From positions 5,910,445 to 5,974,444 of the forward strand of contig NZ_CP049780.1 in the NCBI RefSeq assembly GCF_011193355.1: a stretch of DNA of 64,000 nucleotides, given 5' to 3'. The notes beneath the pieces are model-generated. The model ran no database searches and was not told the DNA's origin. It was given only the letters and a program-made list of their open reading frames with translations. Below, piece by piece: positions 50,976-61,396 of the stretch (within the stretch, counting starts at the first letter, position 1; each line of letters opens with the position of its first letter). Made by a program: the position numbers and the translations under genes. Origin of the DNA: Streptomyces sp. JB150 (GTDB lineage Bacteria > Actinomycetota > Actinomycetes > Streptomycetales > Streptomycetaceae).

Positions 50976-51640
50976 ACGTACTGAACTTCGTCGACGCCTT
51001 CTTCAGCGACAGCGCCCACTGGCAGGGCTACGACGGCATTCCCACCCGCGTCCTGGAACACGTCCGCTACACGCTGCTCGCGCTCGGCATCGCCGCCGCC
51101 GTGGGACTGCCGGTCGGCCTGCTGACCGGCCACACCGGGCGCGGCGGCAACACCCTCGCCCTGATCGCCACCGCCGCCCGCGCCCTGCCCAGCTTCGGCC
51201 TGATGGTGCTGATGTTCGTCCTCCTCGGGCTCGGACTCGCGCCCGTGATGATCCCGCTGGTCGTCCTCGCCGTCCCGCCCATCCTGGTCACCACCTACGA
51301 GGCGATGCGCTCCGTCGACCCCGCCCCGGTGGACGCCGCGCGCGGCATGGGCATGGGCGAGGCGCAGGTGCTGCTGCGGGTCGAACTGCCGGTCGCGCTC
51401 CCGCTGATCCTCAGCGGGCTGCGCTCGGCGGCCATCCAGATCGTCTCGACGGCCACCATCGCCGCGTACGTCAGCTTCGGCGGCCTCGGCCGGTACATCG
51501 TCGACGGCCTCTACCAGCGCGACTACGAGAAGGTCGTGGGCGGCGCCACCCTGGTCGCCGCCCTGGCCCTGGCCACCCTCGGGGTGTTCTGGGCGGCGGG
51601 CCGCCTCGCGGTGTCACGGGGCGTGCGCCGCGGCGGCTGA
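50972..51640 (+). CDS. Osmoprotectant ABC transporter permease
   Basis: Second OpuC-type permease, 222 residues from GTG 50972 (GTGA overlap). Segments RALPSFGLMVLMFVLLGLG, DAARGMGMGEAQVLLRVELPVALPLIL and YVSFGGLGRYIVDGL are characteristic. Together with the other two genes and the betaine-binding protein at 56297 it completes an importer; the binding protein is separated from the operon by the conservon. Confidence 0.93.
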   Translation: MNVLNFVDAFFSDSAHWQGYDGIPTRVLEHVRYTLLALGIAAAVGLPVGLLTGHTGRGGNTLALIATAARALPSFGLMVLMFVLLGLGLAPVMIPLVVLAVPPILVTTYEAMRSVDPAPVDAARGMGMGEAQVLLRVELPVALPLILSGLRSAAIQIVSTATIAAYVSFGGLGRYIVDGLYQRDYEKVVGGATLVAALALATLGVFWAAGRLAVSRGVRRGG

Positions 51641-51730
51641 CGGGGTTCCCGTCGGGGGGCGTGCGCCGCGGCGACCCGCTGTCCGCGGGTGCGCCCGCCG
51701 CGGCTCACCGGGTGCGCGGCCTCCGGTGCT

Positions 51731-52351
51731 TCAGCTCTCGGCGCGGGCCAGCGCCAGCTCCAGCACGACGAGCAGCGCGTCCCGCACCGAACCGCGCTCC
51801 CGGGCGTCGAACACGACGACCGGGACGTGGTCGGCGACGTCCAGCGCCCAGCGGACCTCCTCCAGGGAGTGCTCGACCCGCCCGTCGAAGGCGTTGACGG
51901 CGACCGCGAACGGGATGCGCCGGTGCTCGAAGTAGTCCACGGCGGCGTAGCAGTCGTCGAGACGGCGGGTGTCGACGATGACCAGCGCGCCCACCGCGCC
52001 CTCGACGATGTCGTCCCACATGAACCCGAACCGCTCCTGTCCGGGCGTGCCGAACAGATACAGCTTCAGCGTGGGGTCGATGGTCAGGCAGCCGAAGTCC
52101 ATGGCCACCGTCGTCGTGGTCTTGCGCGGGGTGTGGGTGAGGTCGTCCACCCCGGCGGCGACCTCGGTGATGGCCGCCTCGGTGGTCAGCGGCTCGATCT
52201 CGGAGATCGCGCCGACCGCGGTGGTCTTGCCCACCCCGAATCCGCCCGCGATCACCATCTTCACCGGCAGCGGCGGCCGTACGGCTCCCCCCGCGCCGCC
52301 GGGGGAGGCGCCGGGGGAGCCGTGGAGGGCGACGGGCTCAGTCGGTGTCAC
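51731..52351 (-). CDS. cvnD: Conservon small GTPase-like protein (CvnD)
   Basis: ATP/GTP-binding protein of the conservon, 206 residues from GTG 52351, overlapping cvnC by 14 bp. P-loop KMVIAGGFGVGKTTAVGAISE, switch regions TTTTVAMDFGCLTI, then LYLFGTPGQERFGFMWDD (DxxG-like) and the NKxD-like FAVAVNAFDG. CvnD proteins associate with CvnA-C at the membrane in a G-protein-like signalling complex. The number of this conservon cannot be assigned from the sequence alone. Confidence 0.92.
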   Translation of the reverse strand: MTPTEPVALHGSPGASPGGAGGAVRPPLPVKMVIAGGFGVGKTTAVGAISEIEPLTTEAAITEVAAGVDDLTHTPRKTTTTVAMDFGCLTIDPTLKLYLFGTPGQERFGFMWDDIVEGAVGALVIVDTRRLDDCYAAVDYFEHRRIPFAVAVNAFDGRVEHSLEEVRWALDVADHVPVVVFDARERGSVRDALLVVLELALARAES

Positions 52352-52784
52352 GGAGTACCCCTCGGGAGTCGGGGATGGCCCGCAGGCCATCGATAACCCT
52401 GCGCAGGACGGAGGCGTCATGGGTGGCGGCCGTGTCCGGCACGTGCACCGCCAGATGCCCGGCCGCCCGCAGATCCTCGGCGAGCACCCGAACCACGTTC
52501 AGATGCAGCCGCAGCCGCGCCGCGATCTCCGCGAGGGACTGCGGGCGCGCGCACACGGCGACGATGTCGTGCTGCTCGAAGGAGAGCCGGCCGAGCGCGT
52601 GGAGCCCCTCCGCGGTGGCGATCACCTGCGTCTCCACCGGCATCGGCCGCCCGGCCGCGGCCTCGCCGGCCCCCGCCACCCGGCCCGCGGTCAGCAGGAA
52701 CGGGCGGATGGCGGGGACGGGACCGACGGGCTCGGGTCCGGGCTCGGGCTCCGGGAGCGGGTGCGGAGGGACGCCGTCCGCCAT
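52338..52784 (-). CDS. cvnC: Conservon DUF742 protein (CvnC)
   Basis: DUF742 winged-helix-like protein, 148 residues from ATG 52784. A Pro/Glu-rich leader precedes IRPFLLTAGRV. The core FEQHDIVAVCARPQSLAEIAARLRLHLNVVRVLAEDL is diagnostic, with the end RVIDGLRAIPD. ATG overlaps the cvnB stop by one base. Confidence 0.92.
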   Translation of the reverse strand: MADGVPPHPLPEPEPGPEPVGPVPAIRPFLLTAGRVAGAGEAAAGRPMPVETQVIATAEGLHALGRLSFEQHDIVAVCARPQSLAEIAARLRLHLNVVRVLAEDLRAAGHLAVHVPDTAATHDASVLRRVIDGLRAIPDSRGVLRDTD

Positions 52785-53260
52785 CAGCCCGCCGGCGCGG
52801 CGCCGACGCTGTTCTTCAGCTCCAGCACCAGCTGGGGACTGAGCGCGGCACCGGCGCGGTTGGCGAACAGCGTCATCTCGTACGCGATGTTGCCCAGCTT
52901 GGCCTCCTTGTCGGCGACCACGCCGAGCACGGCGCCGCTGCCGATCGCGGAGACCAGGACGTGGCCGCCCTCCAGATCGATGATGACCTTGTTCAGCGCG
53001 CCCAGGCCGTAGTTGCCGGAGGCGCCGGCTGCCAGGCTGGTCAGGCCGGAGACGATCGCCGCCAGCCGCTCCGAGTGGGCACGCTCCCGCAACTGCGCCA
53101 CCGCGATGAGCAGTCCGTCCGAGGACACCGCGATGGCGTCCACGACACCGGCGGTCTCGGTCGCGAAACGGTTGAGCAGCCAGGTGAAGTCGGCTGCCGC
53201 GGCCCGCAGGTCGTCCGGTGCGGTGTCTCCGGCGGGAGTGCCACCTGTCTGCGTGCTCAA
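52784..53260 (-). CDS. cvnB: Conservon roadblock/LC7 protein (CvnB)
   Basis: Roadblock/LC7 domain protein, 158 residues. TTG 53260 overlaps the cvnA stop (TTGA). Core: FTWLLNRFATETAGVVDAIAVSSDGLLIAV and GHVLVSAIGSGAVLGVVADKEAKLGNIAYEM. It likely regulates CvnD nucleotide turnover, by analogy to MglB-type roadblock proteins. Confidence 0.93.
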   Translation of the reverse strand: MSTQTGGTPAGDTAPDDLRAAAADFTWLLNRFATETAGVVDAIAVSSDGLLIAVAQLRERAHSERLAAIVSGLTSLAAGASGNYGLGALNKVIIDLEGGHVLVSAIGSGAVLGVVADKEAKLGNIAYEMTLFANRAGAALSPQLVLELKNSVGAAPAG

Positions 53261-55932
53261 CTCTCCGCTCCTTCCGAGGGGTTGGTCGGGGGCTGGTCAT
53301 GGGTGTGCCGGGCGTCGGACCCGGGCGCGGTGCGCGGGAGGTCCGGGCGGGGGATGCCGGTGCCGTTGCTGTCGCGGTGGGCGCGTTCGACGGCCGCCTC
53401 GAACTCCTCCAGCGCGTCGCGCACCGCCTCCGCGTCGGCCGGGGGCAGCGCCGCCTGCCGCGCGGCGAACCGCTCGGCGTCCGGGCCCAGCGTCGTGCGC
53501 AGCGTCGCGCCCCGGACCCGCCGCCGCAGCGGCCGCGGCCCACCGCCCGCCGCCGGGTCGGCCTCCGTGCGGGCCCGCGGGATGAGCGGCGCGTCACCGG
53601 GGGAACCGGAGCCGGGTTCCCGCCTAGGGAGGCGCCGGGGGAGCGGCGCGGAAGTGCCGGGATGTCCTGTGCCGGGAGGTGTGGCGCCGGGAGATGCGAT
53701 GTCGGGAGCCCGGGTGCCCGGAGGTTCGGTGTCGGGGGTGGTTTCCCGCCGCCCCGCTCCGTCGGCGGGGACGGGAGCGGAGGCGGAGGCGGAGGCGGGG
53801 GCAGCGGCGCCGTCCGGGCTGCCCGGGGTTCCGGGCCGTACGGCGGACTGACGGTCCCCGCCGACGGGCGTGGCCTCCGTACGGCGGACGCGCTCGGCCG
53901 GGTTCGGAGTTGGGGCCAGGGTCCTGGACGGGTCCTGGGCCGGGGCCTGGGCCTGGCCGGCCGCCGGCGGGAGCGCGCCGGGGGTCCGGGGCGCCGGAGC
54001 CGTCGGCGGCAGCAGGAGGGCCGACGGCAGGGTGACCTCGGCCGTGACACCGCCGCCGGGGGTGCGGGACAGCGTGACCCCGATGTCCCAGCGGCGCGCG
54101 AGCGTGCCCACCACGAACAGGCCGAGCACCTTTGTCGGCACGAGGTCGAGCCGTTCACGGCGGATCAGCCGGGCGTTCTCCTCGGCCAGCCGCTCCGCGC
54201 TCATGCCGAGACCGTGGTCGGCGACCACGACCGTCGCTCCGTCCGCCCCGCCCTGCACGGTCACCTCGACGGCGCTGCCGGCGGGCGAGAACGACACGGC
54301 GTTCTCCAGGAGTTCGGCGACCATCAGGGTCAGGTCGCCGACCGCGTCGGGCTCCACCATGACCTCGGTCCCCGCGTGCAGCTCCACGCGCTGGTAGCCC
54401 TCGATCTGCCCGAGCGCGGCCCGTACGACGTTGGTGAGTTCGGTGGGGCCCGTGTCGAGCGCGGTCTCGTGGATGCCCGCCAGCAGCATCAGGCTGTCGG
54501 CGTTGCGGCGCAGCCGGACCGCGATGTGGTCGATGCGGTAGAGCCGCTCCAGCAGCGCGGGGTCGGTCTCGCCGCGCTCGACGGCGTCGATCAACGCCAG
54601 CTGACGGGTAGTCAGGTTGCTCACCCGGCGGCCCACGTTGCCGAACATCTCGGCGACGTTGCGCCGGCTGAGCACCTGCCGCTCCAGCAGCGCCGCGGCG
54701 GTGGTCTGCACGTGGTTGAACGCCTCGGCCAGCTCGCCGATCTCGTCCCGCGCCGTCACCGGCACCTCACTCAGCCGCAGCGGCGCGTCGTCCTCGGCGT
54801 CGTCGTCTGCGACCCGGGCGAGTTCGCGTCCGGCGACGTCGGCGACGGTGCGGGCGGCACCGGTCAGCGCCTGCACGGGCCGTACCACGGAACGCCGTAC
54901 CGCCACCGCGAAGGCCAGCCACAGCGCGAAGCCGAGCAGGGCGAGGCCCAGCAGCCAGCCGGCGTTCCACCAGGCGTCAGCGGAGGCCTCCTCGGCGCGG
55001 TCGGCGATCTGGCCGATGAGCGAGGCGGTGATCTCCAGCCGGGTCGCGGACTGGTCGCGGTAGGCGGGATAGGCGGCCAGCGCCTCGTTGAACTTCTCCC
55101 GGATCCGCTCCGGCGTGCCCGCCTGGAGGTTGCTCGGGTCGATCTGGAGTTCGGCGAACTGCCGGCCGATGACGGCCTGCGCCGGGCTGTGCTCGATGCC
55201 GCGCAGCTCCGCCGCCTGCGCCTCGGTGGCGAACCGGCCGAAGCGGTCGGCCTGGTGCTCGTACAGCTCGTGGGCGCCGACCGCGTTGACGAACTCGATC
55301 AGTGCGTTGGAGTCGCCGGTCGACGCGGAGAACACGCTGGTCTCGAAGGAGCTGTGGGCGGCGTCCGCGCGCAGCAGGGAGTCCAGCAGATGACCGGTGA
55401 AGGTGGTGGAGAGGGGGGTGTTGCGGTCCAGGCCGAGCCCGTCGATCAGGGCCTTGGCGACGCCGGTGTACGCCGGGTCGATGTTGTCGGCGGGCAGGTA
55501 GCCCTGCTCGATGGTGGCGCGCAGGCTGTCCAGGCCGCTGATCTCGCGCAGGGCCCGGTCCTCGGTGTCCGGCAGCCGGTCGCCGAAGGTGTCGCGCACC
55601 TTCTCGACCTGTGCGTCGACGGCGTCCTGCGCCTCCTGGTAGCCCTCCGCCGAAGGCTGGGTGCCGGGGCCGGACGCCTCGTGGCGTACGGACAGCAGAA
55701 TGGCCTGCTGGTGCTCGGCCTCCACCCGGTCGACCAGGGCCGCCACCTGGGCGCTGTCCCGGACCAGCCGGGCCGCGCTCGCCGCGTCCCGGGCCCGTTC
55801 GACCTGGTCGGCGATGAGGTAGACGAGTACGGCGGCGAGTCCCGCGAGCGGCACGCCGACGAGGACGTTGAGCTTGCGGCGGAACGGCCACCGGTCGGCG
55901 AAGCCCCTGATCCCCGCCTCCTGGGTGGACAT
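53257..55932 (-). CDS. cvnA: Conservon sensor histidine kinase-like protein (CvnA)
   Basis: An 891-residue membrane sensor. ATG 55932 with GGAGG upstream. TM1 (LNVLVGVPLAGLAAVLVYLIA), a nitrate/nitrite-sensing-type extracytoplasmic domain (about 45-315), TM2 (AGWLLGLALLGFALWLAFAVAV), HAMP (RPVQALTGAARTVADVAG) and a helical dimerisation region (QVLSRRNVAEMFGNVGRR). The ATPase has MVAELLENAVSFSPAG and VADHGLGMSAERL. The usual phospho-accepting His motif is atypical, as in other CvnA. The C-terminal about 220 residues are a Pro/Ala/Arg-rich low-complexity tail that ends in a helical segment. Confidence 0.93.
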   Translation of the reverse strand: MSTQEAGIRGFADRWPFRRKLNVLVGVPLAGLAAVLVYLIADQVERARDAASAARLVRDSAQVAALVDRVEAEHQQAILLSVRHEASGPGTQPSAEGYQEAQDAVDAQVEKVRDTFGDRLPDTEDRALREISGLDSLRATIEQGYLPADNIDPAYTGVAKALIDGLGLDRNTPLSTTFTGHLLDSLLRADAAHSSFETSVFSASTGDSNALIEFVNAVGAHELYEHQADRFGRFATEAQAAELRGIEHSPAQAVIGRQFAELQIDPSNLQAGTPERIREKFNEALAAYPAYRDQSATRLEITASLIGQIADRAEEASADAWWNAGWLLGLALLGFALWLAFAVAVRRSVVRPVQALTGAARTVADVAGRELARVADDDAEDDAPLRLSEVPVTARDEIGELAEAFNHVQTTAAALLERQVLSRRNVAEMFGNVGRRVSNLTTRQLALIDAVERGETDPALLERLYRIDHIAVRLRRNADSLMLLAGIHETALDTGPTELTNVVRAALGQIEGYQRVELHAGTEVMVEPDAVGDLTLMVAELLENAVSFSPAGSAVEVTVQGGADGATVVVADHGLGMSAERLAEENARLIRRERLDLVPTKVLGLFVVGTLARRWDIGVTLSRTPGGGVTAEVTLPSALLLPPTAPAPRTPGALPPAAGQAQAPAQDPSRTLAPTPNPAERVRRTEATPVGGDRQSAVRPGTPGSPDGAAAPASASASAPVPADGAGRRETTPDTEPPGTRAPDIASPGATPPGTGHPGTSAPLPRRLPRREPGSGSPGDAPLIPRARTEADPAAGGGPRPLRRRVRGATLRTTLGPDAERFAARQAALPPADAEAVRDALEEFEAAVERAHRDSNGTGIPRPDLPRTAPGSDARHTHDQPPTNPSEGAES

Positions 55933-55955
55933 CGGGCCTCCTCCATGACCGTTTC

Positions 55956-56033
55956 TGATCGACGTGCGTGATCAACATGTGTGATCGACGTGCGTGATCG
56001 ACGTGCGTGATCGACATGTGTGATCGACGTGGA
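55956..56033. repeat. Six tandem 13-bp repeats upstream of cvnA
   Basis: Six contiguous 13-bp units: TGATCGACGTGCG at 55956, 55982 and 55995; TGATCAACATGTG at 55969; TGATCGACATGTG at 56008; TGATCGACGTGGA at 56021. They begin 24 bp upstream of the cvnA start. Each unit contains TGATCR-like half-sites, so multiple binding sites for one regulator are plausible. The rest of 56034-56296 holds the promoter of the binding protein gene. Confidence 0.85.
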
Positions 56034-56296
56034 CCTGTGTGACGGGTGTCAACTCCGGGGAGACTACCGCTTCTTGAGGCGATCACCGGCGACTGCACGT
56101 CAAGAATCCGTTACAACCCGCTCTGTTTCGGCGGGAGTTCGTTCGCTTTTCCTACACAACTTGCCGGTTGTGGGGGGTCGATCGACCACTTGTCGAAGGC
56201 GATTGTGATCAGGCGACCCTTGACTGACCGAGAAGGCGCTGGATTGGATCGACGGCAGCGCAACGCCACCACTCCCTCAGCCCGGAACGGGAAACC
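56034..56296 (+). promoter_or_regulatory. Intergenic region with candidate promoter for the betaine-binding protein
   Basis: No gene is seen. A possible promoter for the downstream gene is TTGACT (near 56221) followed after about 18 bp by TTGGAT. The segment around 56120-56200 is lower in G+C than the genome average. Confidence 0.4.
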
Positions 56297-57271
56297 GTGA
56301 CTTCTACCGTGAAGAGCAGCAGCGTGAACAGCAGCCGGTCCAGCAGGAGACACCGCGGCGCGGCCGCCGTCGCACTCGCCGCGGCGACGGCACTGCTGGC
56401 GGGCTGCGGCTCGTCCGAGGACGGGTCCGACAACCCGCTCGCGGAGGACAAGGCGGACGGCGGCACCGTCGTCGTCGGCTCCAACAACTTCGCCGAGAGC
56501 ATCCTCCTCGCCGACATCTACGGCGAGGCCCTGAAGGCCAAGGGCATCAAGGTCACCTACAAGCCCAACATCGGCAGCCGCGAGACCACCTACGGCCTGC
56601 TGAAGAACGGCTCGATCACCGTCCTGCCGGAGTACAACGGCTCCCTGCTCGCCTACCTCGACCCCGACGCCGAGCAGAAGTCCGCCGAGTCGGTGAACGC
56701 CGCCGTCAAGACCAAGCTCGACTCCAAGCTGACGCTCCTGGAGTCGGCGCCGGCCGAGGACAAGGACTCCGTCTCGGTCAACGCCGAGACGGCCGAGAAG
56801 TACGGCCTGAGCGCCGAGTCGACGCTCGCCGACCTCAAGGACATCGCGCCGGACCTGGTCATCGGCGGCTCGCCCGAGTTCCAGACGCGGCACCAGGGGC
56901 TGGTCGGACTGGAGAAGGAGTACGGCCTGAAGTTCAAGTCCTTCAAGGCGCTGGACGCCGGAGGGCCGCTGACCCAGGCCGCGCTGGCGAAGAACACCGT
57001 GCAGGCCGCGGACATCTTCACCACCGACCCGACCATCACCAAGGAGAAGTTCGTCGTCCTGCGCGACCCGAAGAACCTCTTCGGCTTCGCCAACGTCACC
57101 CCGCTGGTCCACAAGAGCGGCCTCTCCCAGAAGGGCGTCGACACCCTCAACGCCGTCTCCGCCAAGCTCGACACCAAGACGCTGCTCGACCTCGACACCC
57201 AGGTGCAGCTGGAGAACAAGGACCCGCTCGACGTGGCGCGGGGCTGGCTGAAGTCGGTCGGCCTCGACTGA
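56297..57271 (+). CDS. Glycine betaine/osmoprotectant-binding lipoprotein
   Basis: OpuCC/OsmF-type binding protein, 324 residues from GTG 56297. Signal sequence with lipobox LLAGC, a charged linker, then VVVGSNNFAESILLADIYGEAL, IGSRETTYGLLKNGSI and VLPEYNGSLLAYL. Closing segments are VQAADIFTTDPTITKEKFVVLRD and NVTPLVHK. It should deliver substrate to the permeases at 50-51.6 kb. The aromatic lyase gene begins 14 bp downstream. Confidence 0.93.
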   Translation: MTSTVKSSSVNSSRSSRRHRGAAAVALAAATALLAGCGSSEDGSDNPLAEDKADGGTVVVGSNNFAESILLADIYGEALKAKGIKVTYKPNIGSRETTYGLLKNGSITVLPEYNGSLLAYLDPDAEQKSAESVNAAVKTKLDSKLTLLESAPAEDKDSVSVNAETAEKYGLSAESTLADLKDIAPDLVIGGSPEFQTRHQGLVGLEKEYGLKFKSFKALDAGGPLTQAALAKNTVQAADIFTTDPTITKEKFVVLRDPKNLFGFANVTPLVHKSGLSQKGVDTLNAVSAKLDTKTLLDLDTQVQLENKDPLDVARGWLKSVGLD

Positions 57272-57285
57272 CCGACCGCCCGCCG

Positions 57286-58950
57286 ATGAGCACCACCACG
57301 GACGATCCGCCGCTGCGGCCCGACCCGGCGGAGCCGCCCGCGCGGGCCGGCGTCGTCCTCGACGGTGCCGGACTGACCGTCGAGGACGTGGTCCGGCTCG
57401 CCGACGGCGCGGCCGTGCCGGACGTGCCGGCCACCGCCCTGGAGCGGGTCCGGCGCTCCTGGCGGGCGGCCCAGCGGCTCGCCGCCGCGGGCCGGCTCTA
57501 CGGGCGCGCCACCGGCGTCGGCGCGCACCGCTCCGTCCCGGTCGGGCCGGACGACGAGGCGGACCACGGGCTGCGTCTGCTGCGCAGCCACGCGGGCGGC
57601 GCCGGTGCCCTGCTGCCCGCCCGCCAGGTCCGCGCGATGCTCGCCGTCCGCGCCAACCAGCTCCTGGCCGGCGGCTCCGGCATCCACCCCGACATCGTCC
57701 ACGCCCTCGTGGAGGCACTGCGCCTCGGCCGCGTCCCCGCGGTCCCGGAATACGGCGGCCTCGGCACCGGCGACCTCACCGCCCTCGCGGCGACCGGCCT
57801 CACCCTCCTCGGCGAACGCCCCTGGCTGCCCGCCCCGACCCCGCACTTCCCCACCCCCCGCACCCCTCCCACCCCCGACCGCGTCCCCGTCCCCGTCCCC
57901 GGCGGCGATCCCTCTCCCGCTTTCGCCCCCGCCCCGGTTCCCGAACCCCGGCGCGACTCCGGCTTGACGCCCGCCCCTGGGACGGCCCCCGCAACCGCCC
58001 CCGCGCCCACCCCCACCCCCGTCCCTCTCCGCCCCGGTGACGCGCTGGCCCTGCTCAGCAGCAACGCGCTCGTGCTCGGGCAGGCGGCGCTCGCCTCGCA
58101 CGCGCTCGGCGTCCTGCTGCGGGCCACGCACGCCGTGGCGGCGCTGTCGCTCGCCGCGGTGTCCGGGTCGCCGGAGACCTACGCCGCGCCGGTGCACGCG
58201 CTGCGCCCCTACCCCGGTGCGGCGCACGCGGCCGCCGAGGTGCGGCGGCTGCTCGGGCTGCCCAAGCGGCCGGCCGGCTCGGGGCGCCGTATTCAGGACC
58301 CGTACGGTTTCCGGGCGTTCCCCCAGGTGCACGGGCCCACGCTGGACGCGGCGGACGCGCTGCGCCGGATCGTCGAGACGGAGATCAACTGCCCGACGGA
58401 GAACCCGCTCATCGCCCCCGACGGCACCGCCGCCTACCACCACGGCGGCTTCTACGCCGCCCCGCTCGCCCTCGCCCTGGACGCGCTGAACCTCGCCCTG
58501 CTGCAGACCGCCCAGCTCTCCGCCGCCCGGCTCACCGCGCTCGGCCGCCCGGACCTCACCGGCCTGCCCGCGTTCCTCGCCACCGGCCCGGCGGGCAGCT
58601 CCGGCACGATGATCCTCGAGTACACGGCCGGCTCCGCCCTCGCCGAGCTGCGTGCCAGCGCCACCCCCGCCTCCGCCGGACACGCCGTCCTCTCCCACGG
58701 CCTGGAGGAGGCCGCGAGCTTCGCCTCCCAGGCCGCTCGCCAGACCCTGCGCGCCGTCGACGCCTACCGCACCGTCCTGGCCTGTGAGCTGGTCACCGCC
58801 GTACGAGCCCTCCGGCTGCACCCCTCCCCGCCCCGCCTGCCGGTCCTCGCGGTCGCCGCCGCGGCGCTGCCCGCCGGCACCGAGGACCGGCCCCTGACGC
58901 CCGACCTGGAGCGGGCACAGGAGCTGCTGACGACCTTGGCGGAGCTGTAG
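57286..58950 (+). CDS. Aromatic amino acid lyase-like protein with atypical MIO triad
   Basis: HAL/PAL superfamily protein, 554 residues. Tyr-loop LYGRATGVGAHR (about 71-82), core helices RVRAMLAVRANQLL-like, and the C-terminal segments ETEINCPTENPLI and GSSGTMILEYTAGSALAELR fit the family. The position that normally reads Ala-Ser-Gly, which cyclises to the MIO cofactor, reads Gly-Thr-Gly (GGLGTGDLTALA, residues 160-162). Residues about 182-248 are a Pro-rich low-complexity insertion not expected in the fold. It lies 14 bp after the betaine-binding protein gene. Substrate and activity are uncertain. Confidence 0.8.
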   Translation: MSTTTDDPPLRPDPAEPPARAGVVLDGAGLTVEDVVRLADGAAVPDVPATALERVRRSWRAAQRLAAAGRLYGRATGVGAHRSVPVGPDDEADHGLRLLRSHAGGAGALLPARQVRAMLAVRANQLLAGGSGIHPDIVHALVEALRLGRVPAVPEYGGLGTGDLTALAATGLTLLGERPWLPAPTPHFPTPRTPPTPDRVPVPVPGGDPSPAFAPAPVPEPRRDSGLTPAPGTAPATAPAPTPTPVPLRPGDALALLSSNALVLGQAALASHALGVLLRATHAVAALSLAAVSGSPETYAAPVHALRPYPGAAHAAAEVRRLLGLPKRPAGSGRRIQDPYGFRAFPQVHGPTLDAADALRRIVETEINCPTENPLIAPDGTAAYHHGGFYAAPLALALDALNLALLQTAQLSAARLTALGRPDLTGLPAFLATGPAGSSGTMILEYTAGSALAELRASATPASAGHAVLSHGLEEAASFASQAARQTLRAVDAYRTVLACELVTAVRALRLHPSPPRLPVLAVAAAALPAGTEDRPLTPDLERAQELLTTLAEL

Positions 58951-59218
58951 CGGTCAAAGCCGGTCACAAGGGGGCAACTCGTGGACGGCGAGGGTGGGTT
59001 TCCGGCCGGATCGAGGGTTTCCCCTGTATCCCTGTGACCTTCTCTTTGCCTATCGTTCGAGCACAGCTGACCCACAGGTAACCCCTTGCACAGCTGACGC
59101 ACTTCGCGCCTGGCCGGCCACCGCGCTCGCTTTTCGGTAAGCCCCCCTCCGCTTCGACGACGAAGCGCCCGATCGCCGCTCCGAGCTGCCCGGAGTCCGG
59201 CACGCGAAAGGCACGCCC
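58951..59218. other. Intergenic region upstream of the subtilase gene
   Basis: No gene is supported here. The stretch around 59030-59100 has lower G+C and probably holds the subtilase promoter. Two near-direct copies of CAGCTGACSCAC occur, at 59066 and 59092. AAAGG before 59219 is the ribosome binding site. Confidence 0.4.
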
Positions 59219-61045
<1,827 letters not shown>

Positions 61046-61072
61046 CCGAGAACTGAACAACCTCCCCGAGCG

Positions 61073-61118
61073 GGCGGGCCGGACGGTGCGGATGGGCACC
61101 GTTCGGCCCGCCTTTTTT
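61073..61118 (+). terminator. Intrinsic terminator after the protease gene
   Basis: Arms 61073-61089 and 61096-61112 pair over 17 bp with one G-T wobble and a 6-base loop, followed by six Ts. This is a textbook rho-independent terminator, relatively rare in such GC-rich genomes. Confidence 0.93.
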
Positions 61119-61339
61119 CTTGTTCTCTTCTGTGGTTGCCGTTTGAAAAGAACCGCTCATCCGGTTTTTTCGAGGGCGACTTTGTCATATGCCGAGCCGT
61201 CGGTTCGGAATCTGCCCGTCCATGCCCTCCTGCATCGCCCCTGGCTGGAGCTACGATGAACTGCGTCAACTCGTCCGTGGGGAGGCGGTGCGGAAACCGA
61301 CGGTCCGGCACATGCCAGCGGCCTGTGAGTTATCGTGTA

Positions 61340-61364
61340 CACCCCGTAAGTAACAAACGGCGTG
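61340..61364. promoter_or_regulatory. Imperfect palindrome upstream of cprB, candidate autoregulatory site
   Basis: A 25-bp imperfect palindrome (pattern CAC-CCGT--GT-AC--ACGG-GTG) starts 57 bp before the regulator start. It has the ACAAACGG-type half site seen in operators of gamma-butyrolactone-receptor family proteins, so autoregulation is likely. A possible promoter overlaps it. Confidence 0.6.
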
Positions 61365-61396
61365 GCCCGTTCTTTTCAGCCAGGAGAGTCGAGACG

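Noticed and set aside
55956..56033. CRISPR-like array
   Set aside because: Repeats are 13 bp, contiguous and without spacers, and no cas genes are present.
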